DNA of 64,000 bases from Gracilaria gracilis (lineage: Eukaryota > Rhodophyta > Florideophyceae > Gracilariales > Gracilariaceae), in NCBI GenBank assembly GCA_030374805.1, contig JARGSG010000227.1, forward strand, positions 124,001 to 188,000, given 5' to 3'. Below, one piece after another: positions 42,898 to 52,648 of the stretch (within the stretch, counting starts at the first letter, position 1; every line of letters starts with the position of its first letter). The notes under the pieces are model-generated. The model saw only the letters and a list, made by a program, of their open reading frames with translations. It was not told the origin of the DNA and ran no database searches. The position numbers and the translations under genes were made by a program.

Positions 42898-43647
42898 AAC
42901 CTGCTTCTTGTGCTATGATGAGATAATTCTTGTGTGCACCTCACAGGCGTACTTCCGTTGATAACATACTCTTTGCGGATCCCTGGATGAACGACTGCAT
43001 AGGGAAGTGTAAAGTTTACCACGGTGTTCGGTTCAGCGAACTTTCCTCAACGAATGTAAGATATTGTAGCTGCAGAGCTGAAAGACAGATACCTTCTAGA
43101 GATCCCGCGCTAAATTAGGACCCCTGCCAGGTCCTGCACCTGGGCTCTAAAAGTCCAGATTTCCCACAACATGTATCCACGTGTCCACGATAGCCAATGT
43201 ATGAGCTGTTTCGAAGTCACAGTTCCAGTGAAGTCAACCTCCCTGCTCATCATCTCGTATGAAGAAGGTTGCTTCGTAGAACAGTTCGCGAATACAAGCC
43301 ATCTCTGTTCCAGGTTACGATTTACGGACGGCAGTTCACTGCTCAAGTGCGGGCGGGTAGAGCTTGGTATACTGAAGACTACTCCTCAAAAGCTCTCAAC
43401 TACGTACTAAACACTACTTCAGTGTACTCTGCCTCGTATTGTATCTCGTTTTCTGGTACAGCGTCTAAGTTTCTTCGCGGTTCCTACCAGTTATCGGTTG
43501 TGGTCTTCAAGAGTGAGCAAGCGTATTTGGTATACTGGAAGGTGCGCAACGATTTCCACAGGATTGAAGTGGGATTTGCAATCACCAAGGTCATTTCTGT
43601 TTGGAAGGGGTTCTCAAAGGGTTTGGATAGAGGAGTCACGGTTCGAG
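42898..43647. other. divergent intergenic region
   Basis: This 750-bp stretch lies between PEX12 and the TatB-like gene. An open frame runs through part of it but lacks coding character. It presumably holds both promoters; no clear boxes were identified. Confidence 0.4.
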
Positions 43648-44448
43648 ATGGCCTTTGTTTCATCTGTAACTTTTTCGACCCAAACTTCTAATCTTCGAAG
43701 ATGTAGCGTATGCACGTGGCGTGGGGACCGACGTGTGATTGGGAAATGGTCTTCTTTCCGGGGCGAGAGATTACCTCTGCATTATCGTTCCCACCAAACT
43801 CGGATATCATGGAATCAAGAGCAATATGGGATGGTTCCAACAGCTTTGCTTGGTGGCGGTGGCTTTCTAGGAGTAGGAACATCCGAAGTTGTTGTTATTC
43901 TTCTTGTCGGGTGGATGCTGCTCGGACCTGAGAAACTGTTTGCCCTAGCGAAGGACACAGGAAAAATCCTTGGTGAACTGCGAAGGACTGCGGACAAGGC
44001 CAAGGAGCAGTTTAACGATGCCGTCGAACTCGATTTATTGGAAGCAGAGATGAGGGACAAAAGCGTGAAAGCTTCCGAGGGCAGTGAGAACGGGGTAGCG
44101 TCAAAAACAGAGCGAGTCGAAGATCTAGCCGAGCCAGAACCACTGAAAACCGCAGAGCTGGTGAACGAGTTGAACTCACCTGGCAGCCAACCAATGCAGG
44201 ACATTAGTCTGCAAGAGAAAGGCGATGATGCGGTAAGCAGTGCATTTCTCGAGCAACTAGAGCGGGTATCCGATCCCGACCAAAAGGCTCCCAGCGCGAT
44301 TCCTGACTTGGCGATTGATGAGGAAGAGGAAGTGAGGAGATTAGAGCAACAGTATTTGGAAGCAAAGCAACGACTGGAAAGTCGAAAAATTGAGGAACAG
44401 GATCGCCCTGAGCAGAATGAAAACAAGTCGGTTGTTGGGAAGCTGTAA
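43648..44448 (+). CDS. tatB: TatA/B-family twin-arginine translocase subunit, plastid-targeted
   Basis: This 266-aa protein starts at the first in-frame ATG. Residues 1 to about 70 are Ser/Arg-rich and read as a plastid transit peptide. The TatA/B hallmark follows: a short membrane helix GTSEVVVILLVGWMLLGPEKL, the GPEKL hinge, then an amphipathic helix (FALAKDTGKILGELRRTADKAK). A long acidic, coiled C-terminal tail follows, more typical of TatB/Hcf106 than of TatA/Tha4. The subunit would deliver folded Tat substrates across the thylakoid membrane with TatC, which red algae usually encode in the plastid. Intronless. Confidence 0.87.
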   Translation: MAFVSSVTFSTQTSNLRRCSVCTWRGDRRVIGKWSSFRGERLPLHYRSHQTRISWNQEQYGMVPTALLGGGGFLGVGTSEVVVILLVGWMLLGPEKLFALAKDTGKILGELRRTADKAKEQFNDAVELDLLEAEMRDKSVKASEGSENGVASKTERVEDLAEPEPLKTAELVNELNSPGSQPMQDISLQEKGDDAVSSAFLEQLERVSDPDQKAPSAIPDLAIDEEEEVRRLEQQYLEAKQRLESRKIEEQDRPEQNENKSVVGKL

Positions 44449-44890
44449 TTCAGAAAGAAGGCATTCGTATGCCGACGAAGCGTACTAAGAAACATTAATC
44501 TTCATTCTGCCTCTTGTCTATTCGCATCCTACGGTGTGTGTATATATATCGAAGTGAGGCCCACAGTATTTTGAAGCTCAGGAAGCTGGACGTTGCTCGA
44601 ATAGGGAGGGATTAGCATATCGGGAGATAAAATGAATGAGTGAACTATAAATCACACTTAGCAGACATTTTGCTGAACTGCTGTTCTTGAACGGTGTTCT
44701 TCAGTGCCATAGATTCGGCCTCGCTTACGCTCGTGATAAAAGTTTTCCCCAAAGTTGTTTCTACGGCGGATACCTTATAGTGCCTGAAAGAATACCGGCA
44801 CATAATCAATAGAAGTTTGAGTAAGGCGCAGCCCGTGTCGAGAACAACTGGCTGTAGAAGGGTGGACTCAACCGTTACCTAGGCTCAAAA
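44449..44890. other. convergent intergenic region
   Basis: This stretch separates the tail-to-tail TatB-like gene and BUD23. On the minus strand it contains an exon-like frame (44645-44783), listed separately. Confidence 0.5.
44645..44783 (-). other. exon-like open frame downstream of BUD23
   Basis: Forty-six codons (HYKVSAVETTLGKTFITS...) end in TAG and are preceded by a good acceptor, TATTCTTTCAG. A donor AG|GTAACG lies 95 nt upstream, just past the BUD23 stop, giving an intron-sized gap of 95 nt, like PEX12 intron 1. Because BUD23 already ends normally, this could be a 3'-UTR intron, part of an unknown small gene, or chance. No homology is recognised. Confidence 0.25.
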
Positions 44891-45727
44891 TCAAAACTGG
44901 ACTCTTCGTTTCCTGCCAGTGTACTTGGAGTCAGGTCTGACCATATGGCCCTGGCGACGCCTTCGTTCTTTCTTCGAAATAACCCAATCCTTCCTTGTGA
45001 CGGCATCGTCGTAGGATTTGTTGCCTTTCTTGTTCGACTTGCGATTGCCGACGGACACATTTCGGTTCGGTTCGACTCCAAGCGGCTTCGGCTGCACGGC
45101 ACCCTTGGCTGGGGGACCAGCGGTGAGGCAGAGGTAATACTTTTTGGCTTTAGCACTGTTTGGGTAATCAACCAACAAGCCGCCACTGAAGCCCGCACGC
45201 ATTGCCGACGCGACGAGTAGTTCAATCTGTGCGACATTCTCGGGATAAAACTGCAACACGGCGCGTGCGCCGCGTCTCAGGGTGGCATAAAGCGTGGAGA
45301 AGAATGCGTTGAGTCGCTTGTGGGGATTGTGATCCGAGCGATCAGCGTTACACAGCCACTGCACAGCCGAGACAGAAATGGCGCCATCGAAGCAGCCCAT
45401 GCGAAACGCCACGCCGTCGCCGGCGTCTGCCAGCATCAAATCGCCGTCCACGTCATTCTCAAGCGCCGTATCTAACATGGGCTGTGACACATCGGTGCCG
45501 ACCCAGTGATGACCGGCTTGTGTGAGCACGTCGCCGGACAGACCTGTGCCTGTTCCGATGTCCAGCAGCAGACATGGCTCGTCTGGCGGGAGCGCAAGCA
45601 GCTCCACGCAGCGCTTCGCGAGCGTCTTCTGGACGGCGTTGATACGCGAGCTGGCGGCGTACTTGGCAGCTCCTTTCTCGGAGTAGAACTCGGTGGCCGG
45701 GGCGGCGTGCTCCGGACGGCGAGACAT
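44891..45727 (-). CDS. BUD23: 18S rRNA (guanine-N7) methyltransferase
   Basis: This 278-aa protein starts at the first ATG (MSRRPEHAAP), which matches the conserved family N terminus. A class I SAM-methyltransferase motif I, LLLDIGTGTGLSG, lies at about 53-65. Family-specific stretches are clear: DGAISVSAVQWLCNAD, RAVLQFYPEN and VDYPNSAKAKK. The basic C terminus ends YTGRKRRVQF, as in human and yeast BUD23. The enzyme methylates the 18S rRNA decoding-centre guanine (G1575 in yeast) during 40S maturation, together with Trm112. Single exon; divergent from phosphoglycerate dehydrogenase. Confidence 0.96.
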   Translation of the reverse strand: MSRRPEHAAPATEFYSEKGAAKYAASSRINAVQKTLAKRCVELLALPPDEPCLLLDIGTGTGLSGDVLTQAGHHWVGTDVSQPMLDTALENDVDGDLMLADAGDGVAFRMGCFDGAISVSAVQWLCNADRSDHNPHKRLNAFFSTLYATLRRGARAVLQFYPENVAQIELLVASAMRAGFSGGLLVDYPNSAKAKKYYLCLTAGPPAKGAVQPKPLGVEPNRNVSVGNRKSNKKGNKSYDDAVTRKDWVISKKERRRRQGHMVRPDSKYTGRKRRVQF

Positions 45728-46702
45728 TCCGCCGCGAGTTGGGTGGGACGGCGGGCGTCGGCGCGGGGCGCACGCCACCTGATCAAAGTTATCTATGGGG
45801 ACTGATGCTCACGGGCGCTGAAGGCTACCGCGAGTGGCTGGGGGCAGCAGTAGCCCCATTGTCCGCGCATTGTCTGCAAATGTTGCACAGCAACAGGTCA
45901 CGTGAAGGACGGCGCGCGCAGGCGATTAGGGCGAAGATCTGCTCTCGCAACGGCGACTGGCGCGCACGCCATTGGCCGGCGCAGATATTGTTAACAGTAC
46001 AGTCTGCAGACTGCGTCTGCAGTGCAGAGTGTGCAGAGTCTGCAGCACTTGCGCGCGCTGGCGTGCAGCGCGCAAATTTAACGCTGAGCTCCATGGCGCG
46101 GCGCCTTTCGCGTGCCCCATTCACAACGTGCACAGCAATCTTCGCGCGCGCCATCGTTCACCGTCGCCGTTCGTCCGCGCCGCATCTTGCTCGCTGCACT
46201 TGCCGCTTGATTTGCATCTGTTTGCAGTGGATAGATACGCCATTTGCGCCACGCCTGTGCCTTTTCTTGTCTGCTTCACTCCGCAACAACACCGCCCGTA
46301 TCTTCTGAGACCATTCCCGCCCTGTAACCCACCTTCCCCCTGAGCTTTAAGAGAAAAGAAAAAGTCCTCACCCAGCTCATCTCGCTTGTGCTTGTTGCCT
46401 ATTTCTTTTACTCATCTGTCTTCGTTGGATTCGCCTCCTCTTCAACCGTGAATTTTACCGTTGTGTGTGCTCACACGTTCACGTTCTCCGCAGGATACTC
46501 CCCTATTGGTCCTGAGCGCAAAGGGAGTAACCTTCGAGCCTCCTAGCCTCACCGCGCGTTCCCACATCGCCCAATACCTCATCGCCCAACTCGCACGCGT
46601 CAATCTGTTTCTCTCCCATCTCCTCACCTTGCATCACCACGCGTCTCGCATACCGCCTTCCAACCCAGTTACACTCGTTCTTTCCATCAATATCTCGTCA
46701 TC
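45728..46702. promoter_or_regulatory. divergent promoter region of BUD23 and phosphoglycerate dehydrogenase
   Basis: The stretch is 975 bp and GC-rich on the BUD23 side, with a pyrimidine-rich leader before the dehydrogenase ATG. The 13-nt palindrome TCTGCAGTGCAGA is at 46016-46028 within a run of TCTGCAG repeats (46003-46047). ATTGGCC (CCAAT-type, 45971) is nearby. Confidence 0.45.
46016..46028. promoter_or_regulatory. palindrome shared with the TSR2/CPS-L promoter
   Basis: TCTGCAGTGCAGA is identical to the sequence at 32003-32015. TCTGCAGAC (46003) and TCTGCAGCAC (46039) flank it. Confidence 0.45.
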
Positions 46703-48454
46703 ATGCAGCTCTGTTTTCTTTCTCCGTGCAGCCCATCTTTCATTTCTTCCCGCCCCTCGCACACTTCGCTTCAATCCCGCCGTCCGTTACGCATAGTTTC
46801 CGCTCCCAAAATGGTCGCCGTCCCCGAAAAGGTCCCCACCTCCACTCCCGTCGCTACCGACTCCATGTCCATCCTCTTGCCGGAAAAGCTCTCCGATGCC
46901 GGCGTAGCCCTGCTTTCTGACCGCTTCAACGTCGTCAAGAAGCTCAACCTCACCCCGGATCAGCTCTTATCCGAGATTGCAGATCACGATGCCATCATCA
47001 TCCGTTCAGGCACTCGTATGACACGCGAGCTCATCGAAGCCGCCTCGAAGCTCAAGGTCATCGGTCGTGCCGGTGTTGGCGTCGATAACATTGACATCCC
47101 CGCCGCCACAGAGCGTGGTGTTCTTGTCGTCAACGCCCCGACTGGAAACTGTGTTGCCGCAGCCGAACATACCATCGCTCTCTTGTGTGGTCTTGCCCGT
47201 CTGATCTCTCCCGCCGACCGCACCATCAAGGGTAGCGGTTGGGATCGTTCCAAATTTGTTGGCGTCAGTTTGGTAGATAAGACTTTGGGCGTCGTTGGCT
47301 TGGGTAGGATTGGCAGAGAGGTTGCCAAACGTGGACGTGGACTTGGTATGAATGTTGTCGCCTGTGACCCCTTTGCTAGTGAGGAGGTTGCCGCTGCTAT
47401 TGGAGTCACTTTGGTGCCGTTTGAGAAGGTATTGGAGAAGAGTGACTTCATCACGCTTCACATTCCTCTCATTCCCTCGACAAAGGGCATGATCAATGCC
47501 GATGCTATTTCCAAGATGAGGACTGGCGCTCGTATCATCAACGCTGCCCGTGGTGGTATTGTCAATGAGACTGCTCTTCTTGAAGCTCTGGACTCTGGTA
47601 AGATTGCTGGTGCTGCTTTGGACTGTTTCGAACATGAGCCACCTTTCAAGCACCCTGACTCTATCTCAGCTAAGATTGTTCAACACCCAGCTGTGCTAGC
47701 CACCCCTCATCTCGGTGCCAGCACCAAGGAGGCGCAACTCGATGTCGCAGTGGAGATCGCCACGGCTGTCCGGGATTCCCTCGATGGCGACGTTGTGCCG
47801 ACCATGATCAACTGCCCGAACATCGCTCCAGAGGTGTTGAAGACTCTCAAGCCGCGTGCTGCACTCTGTGAGGCTTTGGGACGCCTCGCTTACTTCGTTT
47901 CTGGCCGTATGTTGCACGGAGAAGCCGTTGTGGACTACTTCATTCCGTCAGCCAGTGAGGACACTAGATTACTTCGTACCGGACTTATCAAGGGTCTCAT
48001 GGAACCCGCACTTGGTGTCAAGGTCACCATAGTCAACGCCGATAACATAGCCAAGCGGCACAATCTGCAGATCACAGAGACAAATCACTTCTCATCTGTG
48101 AGTATGGATAGCGAGGTCATCGTGACGGTTCGAAACTCTCCCCCTGTTGAGGGCCGTGTCACCAGTGGAAATCCTCATGTAACCCGTATCGGTCGTTTCG
48201 AGGTTGATCTTCGTCTTGACGGTATGATTATGGCATACAGTCAGGACGATCGGCCCGGACAGATGGGTTTGGTTGGTAGTATTCTTGGTGACGCTGGTGT
48301 TAATATTTCGTCAATGACCCTGGCACGAGACAAGAACAGCTCAAAAGCATTGGTTCTCTTGGGCCTTGACTCTAGACCGAGTGAAGAGCTTGTGAAAAAG
48401 ATTGAGAAACTGGTGGATGATGCAGAGTTGCGACCGATTGTCATGGAATTCTAA
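46703..48454 (+). CDS. serA: D-3-phosphoglycerate dehydrogenase, plastid-type
   Basis: This 583-aa enzyme oxidises 3-phosphoglycerate with NAD, the first step of the phosphorylated serine pathway. Residues 1-36 are Ser/Pro/Arg-rich, like a transit peptide; a second ATG at residue 37 could give a cytosolic form. The NAD-binding Rossmann motif is GVVGLGRIGREVA. Catalytic Arg, Glu and His lie in NAARGGIVNE, DCFEHEPP and TPHLGAS. An allosteric substrate-binding domain and a C-terminal ACT domain (GMIMAYSQDDRPGQMGLVG) follow, giving the long (type I) architecture found in plants. Intronless. Confidence 0.97.
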   Translation: MQLCFLSPCSPSFISSRPSHTSLQSRRPLRIVSAPKMVAVPEKVPTSTPVATDSMSILLPEKLSDAGVALLSDRFNVVKKLNLTPDQLLSEIADHDAIIIRSGTRMTRELIEAASKLKVIGRAGVGVDNIDIPAATERGVLVVNAPTGNCVAAAEHTIALLCGLARLISPADRTIKGSGWDRSKFVGVSLVDKTLGVVGLGRIGREVAKRGRGLGMNVVACDPFASEEVAAAIGVTLVPFEKVLEKSDFITLHIPLIPSTKGMINADAISKMRTGARIINAARGGIVNETALLEALDSGKIAGAALDCFEHEPPFKHPDSISAKIVQHPAVLATPHLGASTKEAQLDVAVEIATAVRDSLDGDVVPTMINCPNIAPEVLKTLKPRAALCEALGRLAYFVSGRMLHGEAVVDYFIPSASEDTRLLRTGLIKGLMEPALGVKVTIVNADNIAKRHNLQITETNHFSSVSMDSEVIVTVRNSPPVEGRVTSGNPHVTRIGRFEVDLRLDGMIMAYSQDDRPGQMGLVGSILGDAGVNISSMTLARDKNSSKALVLLGLDSRPSEELVKKIEKLVDDAELRPIVMEF

Positions 48455-48728
48455 GATGCCGAGTTTGCAGGCATTGTACAATGATTGCCTTAGCTACCTT
48501 CAGTATCGCTCAGCTGTTGAACCCGTCACCTGTTTTTTCTTGTCTATGCTTTTTTTGTGATGCATCAAAAACGAACACAGCCACTTTTGTGGCTCGCTAC
48601 GGACTTGGAGTTTACAGCAGATTCTTGTCTTTGCACTCAGAAAGCGTTTTAGCTCGTAGTCATTGTTAACATATGTTCATTTGCTTTGTAAACCTACAGG
48701 TTGAAGTACGCTAAACCCCCTGACGAGG
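48455..48728. other. short convergent intergenic region
   Basis: This 274-bp stretch lies between the dehydrogenase and the ABC1 kinase, tail to tail. No gene is seen. Confidence 0.5.
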
Positions 48729-50948
48729 TTATCGTTTACGACGTAGTTCATCTTGTGGAAGCCCAAAAGCGAAACGAACAGCTCGTGAAGTTATTCTTTC
48801 CGCCAGAGAAACAGCTACCTCGAGACCGATTCTTTGACTTTCAGGTTCTCGCATGAACCTCCGCATAATCGGAGACAATTTTGAAGGACTGAACCCCTTA
48901 CTGTTTTGCAAAATTTGTGCCATACGTTCAGCGTTCTTCATAGTACGCGTTCTGGTTGGTGGCGGAAGTGCTCGCAGAAACATGGGCATCCGAAGTCCCG
49001 CAGATGTACCTGCCTGGGCAACCATCCCAACGAAGTATTTCGCGATGTCTATACCTAGAGCATCCAGCTCTTCAGTGACTTCGTCCGCTAAGTTATATCT
49101 TGCAAGTTTTCCTCGTGATGACAACAAAAACGAAAACAATTGTTCCATAGCGACACTGAAATCATAGTCTCCGGCAGTAGATGCCGACTCTAACAAGCTT
49201 TCCAATCTATTCCATCGTGGATGACCATTATCAAAGAGAAGACATTGAAGTGCTTCTTGCAATTCAGGTGCAGGGTCCGTTAAGAGACGAGAAGCAATGT
49301 AAGGATATGACTCATTCAAAATCTTGAAGTTTGGATCAACTTGAATTGCAACCCCTTCCAAAACCCCTAGGCAACGGATGATTGCAGTATAATACGCAGG
49401 AAGGCGAAATGGATATTGATACATAACGGAACCGAGCTTGTCAATGACAGACTTGAAGTTCAGTTCTCCGACAGATGCCCCTAAAACGTCTGGCAGGGCT
49501 TGGTTCAACGCTTCGATGATGGGTTCCAGATCGGTTTCAGGGGGCAGGAAACCAAGCCGGACGTATAGATTCGCCAGAGCTTCAAAATCCCTATTCACCA
49601 TATGTATAACAGCTTCAATGATACCGTACCTCTGAGACGGTTCGACCTCAGACATCATGCCAAAATCAAGGTAACATAAGTTTCCCGTAGGGGTCGCCAA
49701 AAGGTTACCAAGATGCGTATCGGCATGAAAGTAACCATTTTCCAACATTTGCCGAAGAGAGCACTGGACCATGGCACGAACAAGTTCCTCCGAGCGTTCT
49801 CGTGTGAGCCTCTCGCTGTTAAGTCGAATGCCGTCCATCCACTGCATCGTTATCACGCGTCGTTTTGTGTAGCGCCAGTATATCTTCGGCACGTCGACAC
49901 CAGGCAAATCCCCGTACAACTCCAGAAATCGTTCGGCATTGCGAGCTTCAGAAACGTAGTCTATTTCCTCGTAGATGAGCTTCCCAAACTCCTCCACAAT
50001 GCTTTGGAGGTCAATATCTCTGCCAGTAAGTTTCAAAATGTTGCTCAAGGTTCCGCTGAGATTGCGTAATATATAAATATCAAGCGCAATGATCTGCTCA
50101 CAATCCGGTCTTTGAACCTTAACAGCTACCCGTTCCCCTGTCCCCTTCAAAGTTGCAGTATACACTTGTCCGATGGATGCAGCAGCCACTGGTGTTGGGT
50201 CGATAGATTCAAAGATTTCGTCAACCGGTTTACCTAATTCTTCTTCAATCAATCGAAAAGCAGTTTCATTATCAAAAGGAGGAAGTCTGTCTTGGAGCTT
50301 TTGCAGCTCATCTAGGTACTCTTTTGGAAGCAAATCCGGACGTGACGAAACAGCTTGACCACCCTTGATAATGGCAGGCCCAAGTGAAGATACAATGCTC
50401 AGAAACTCCTTGGCTCGTTTAGGACGATTCTCCTCTTCCGAACCAAGTTGAACTTCCAAAGCCACGCGTGAAACAAACGAAATGAGTGGAACGGCGATCT
50501 CAAGCTGTCTTCTCCGCACATAAAGAGAACGAGATCTAAAATATTGCACAGCAGACTGTGGGTCATATCGCGGTCCTTCGTCAGCGCTCTTCGCCGCGCG
50601 TGCAGCCTGCTCCTCAATATCTTCCATACTGCTTGCAACGCGCAGCTCATTGGCGGGACGTATTTCAGAGGAGGGGGGTTGACTTGGTGGAACTTTTGTT
50701 TGCTTGGCTTGCTGACGTGCTTGTTCTAATAGCTGCTCAGCGCGCTGAAGACGGGCACGAACGGCGTTGGAACGCTCGTTCGTCGAAAGCGCTTGCATAG
50801 TACATTGTGAACGAGCGGCATACGAGGGCGCTTTATGGGGGTTGCGGAACACGGTGCCTCGGCGAAGAACTCGGGTGGTGAGCGAACGCGCGGTGATGGC
50901 GGTAAGCGGCGATGTGGGCACAACTAACGCAGTGACGTGCTTTGTCAT
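48729..50948 (-). CDS. ABC1/UbiB/COQ8-family atypical kinase
   Basis: This 739-aa protein starts at the first ATG; in-frame sequence upstream has none. The N terminus (MTKHVTALVVPTSPLTAITAR) looks organelle-targeting and is followed by an Ala/Arg/Gln coiled segment. Family motifs are all present: KxGQ as IKGGQAVSSRPDLLP, the Ala-rich loop AAASIGQVY, the lysine of VAVKVQRP, the catalytic YFHADTHLGNL and the metal-binding DFGM. The long plastid-type ABC1K layout suggests control of prenylquinone metabolism or lipid homeostasis in plastoglobules, by analogy with plant ABC1K proteins. COQ8 in mitochondria is the alternative. Intronless. Confidence 0.93.
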   Translation of the reverse strand: MTKHVTALVVPTSPLTAITARSLTTRVLRRGTVFRNPHKAPSYAARSQCTMQALSTNERSNAVRARLQRAEQLLEQARQQAKQTKVPPSQPPSSEIRPANELRVASSMEDIEEQAARAAKSADEGPRYDPQSAVQYFRSRSLYVRRRQLEIAVPLISFVSRVALEVQLGSEEENRPKRAKEFLSIVSSLGPAIIKGGQAVSSRPDLLPKEYLDELQKLQDRLPPFDNETAFRLIEEELGKPVDEIFESIDPTPVAAASIGQVYTATLKGTGERVAVKVQRPDCEQIIALDIYILRNLSGTLSNILKLTGRDIDLQSIVEEFGKLIYEEIDYVSEARNAERFLELYGDLPGVDVPKIYWRYTKRRVITMQWMDGIRLNSERLTRERSEELVRAMVQCSLRQMLENGYFHADTHLGNLLATPTGNLCYLDFGMMSEVEPSQRYGIIEAVIHMVNRDFEALANLYVRLGFLPPETDLEPIIEALNQALPDVLGASVGELNFKSVIDKLGSVMYQYPFRLPAYYTAIIRCLGVLEGVAIQVDPNFKILNESYPYIASRLLTDPAPELQEALQCLLFDNGHPRWNRLESLLESASTAGDYDFSVAMEQLFSFLLSSRGKLARYNLADEVTEELDALGIDIAKYFVGMVAQAGTSAGLRMPMFLRALPPPTRTRTMKNAERMAQILQNSKGFSPSKLSPIMRRFMREPESQRIGLEVAVSLAERITSRAVRFAFGLPQDELRRKR

Positions 50949-51511
50949 TTTGAGCCAGTAATGCCTGTGGGGTGCACGAATGCGACGAAGACTTGGTTCA
51001 GTTGTGGCTCTTCTGGCCTGCCTCACTCCAGATTGCTAACACTTCGCCCTCTTCAGTGAAGAGTCTTCACCCCCGATGGCGGGCGGGTCAGCGAAGGTGA
51101 ACCCCGTGATGCGAAGTGCAATGTCCACGCGGCGGCAGCCGCAGCAGCCAGCGGCAATCATTCGCGGAGATGAATGTGGCCCAGATTCCTCGCACCGCAC
51201 AAAATGCATTGCAGACTCGTGTCCCCGTGGCAACGTGGCAACGTGTATCAGGGTGGATCTCATTGGTGGCATTCACGCGGCGGTGCATTTCTGACCGCAA
51301 TCTGCGCGCAGCTGCATGTGCATCACACACCTCCACGACCACCAGTTGCGCCTCCGTGTCGCTCCCTCTCTCGTTGAGCTGCCGTATCTCGTGGCTACTA
51401 CCTGTAGATACATTACCACCCCCGTCGTCCACCCTCTCTCACTCCGGAACTTGGCCAGCTTGAAATCGAACCTTTTCATTCTGACTTGTCGATCTGCATC
51501 TGCTTGCAACT
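50949..51511. promoter_or_regulatory. divergent promoter region
   Basis: This 563-bp stretch lies between the ABC1 kinase and the small spliced gene. It contains two direct copies of CGTGGCAAC at about 51226-51243, related to the palindrome upstream of TSR2. A pyrimidine-rich leader precedes the ATG at 51512. Confidence 0.4.
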
Positions 51512-51867
51512 ATGGCTTTCATCTCCTCCTTCACCGGCGTCACTGTGCGCAGTGCCACCAACAACCGCGCCGTCTGCAGCGCTGCGCCGCGTCGCGCCGC
51601 CAAGTGGTCCATGAGTGATGAAGGAAAGGGCTTTGGAGGTGGTGAAGCTACCAGAGAGTAAGTTTACCCCTAGTTTTCTACCAATTTTCCTTTTTACTCA
51701 GCTCCACTAACCCATCCTTTACGTTTATTCTCGCGTGCAGTCCGGCTCCCACTGAGATCGACCCGAACGACCCCAAGGGCAAGCAGAAGGCTATCCACCC
51801 CGCCGAAACTTTTGCGGAGTACCAGGCGCGAGTCAAGCGCGAGGCTGAGGAGAAGAAGGCTCAGTAA
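51512..51867 (+). CDS. small plastid-type protein of unknown function, two exons
   Basis: The spliced protein is 90 aa. Exon 1 is 51512-51657, the intron 51658-51740 (83 nt; GTAAGT...GTGCAG with CACTAACCC branch-like site), and exon 2 is 51741-51867. The junction splits an Asp codon (GA|T). Residues 1 to about 31 are Ser/Thr/Arg-rich without acidic residues, like a transit peptide. The mature part is compact and charged, with GFGGGEATRDPAPTEIDPND and PKGKQKAIHPAETFAEYQ, and has no Cys and no membrane helix. The strong codon regularity, good splice sites and leader support a real gene. The mature motif looks conserved-type, but I cannot assign a family. Confidence 0.75.
51658..51740 (+). other. 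intron of the small plastid-type gene
   Basis: The 83-nt intron has the consensus donor GTAAGT and acceptor CGCGTGCAG. Confidence 0.8.
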
Positions 51868-52648
51868 GCTCCGCCATCACCGTGCTTGGCCGATCCTGCG
51901 TTCAAGGCCAGTGGATGACGTACTTCCAGTCTTGTGAAATGCATGCGCCAGTGCTCTACTGCTAATGCTGTTGATGTGTCAAGTAAAAGTGAACATTTCA
52001 TCTCATCAGTGTAACAACTCTTGAGCTCCATATCACACCCACTTGCTGAGTTTGCCAGTACTTACTGTTCAACTCCCTTGTACTTTTTTCCTGCTTCGCA
52101 CGTACGCTGACGAAGCAAGGCCTGAATCGCTTTGTTATACACCTTTCAACGTTCCGTCACAGGTCGATACTAAGTTACTTGACCGTACCGTTAGCAGATC
52201 ACACAATAACTTTGCTCTGTTCCTCACGAGGTCAAGCTCTTACGTTCGTACGTATATGTATCACCGGCAGGTTGTGAACAGGTTCCGAATTCGCAATGCA
52301 GAGAGCGAACAACTGCAATCCACTGTGGTCAAACGTGCGGCCAAGCCAATTTCGGCTGCCCAAATTTTGGCGCAATTGGGCTCTGCATACAGCATTCTCA
52401 CCCTGGGTGCATACAACGTTCACCGTGGCTATCATTGCCACCCGGTATCTATTGCCATCGGCAGCTGGTGGAGTCGATCTCTTCCCGTCTGCATCGCCCG
52501 ACGAGGAGCCATCGTAACTTCCGATTCGTAAGCAATTTAGGAAGGCAGTCTCATCCATCTCGAGCGTACATCAGCGCCTAGAGCCGCATCAGAACACCTC
52601 AAGAAAACCCCAAGCTTGTTTTGCCCACATCTGTATTGATTTCTCCTG
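51868..52648. other. intergenic, no gene recognised
   Basis: This 781-bp stretch lies between two plus-strand genes. A frame at 52043-52531 lacks domain similarity and coding character. The right part should hold the aldo/keto reductase promoter. Confidence 0.5.

Noticed and set aside
43269-43691. Plus-strand frame overlapping the start of the TatB-like gene
   Set aside because: No recognisable domain; it overlaps a well-supported gene in another frame.
52043-52531. Plus-strand frame of 162 codons before the aldo/keto reductase
   Set aside because: No conserved motif and no coding regularity; treated as intergenic.
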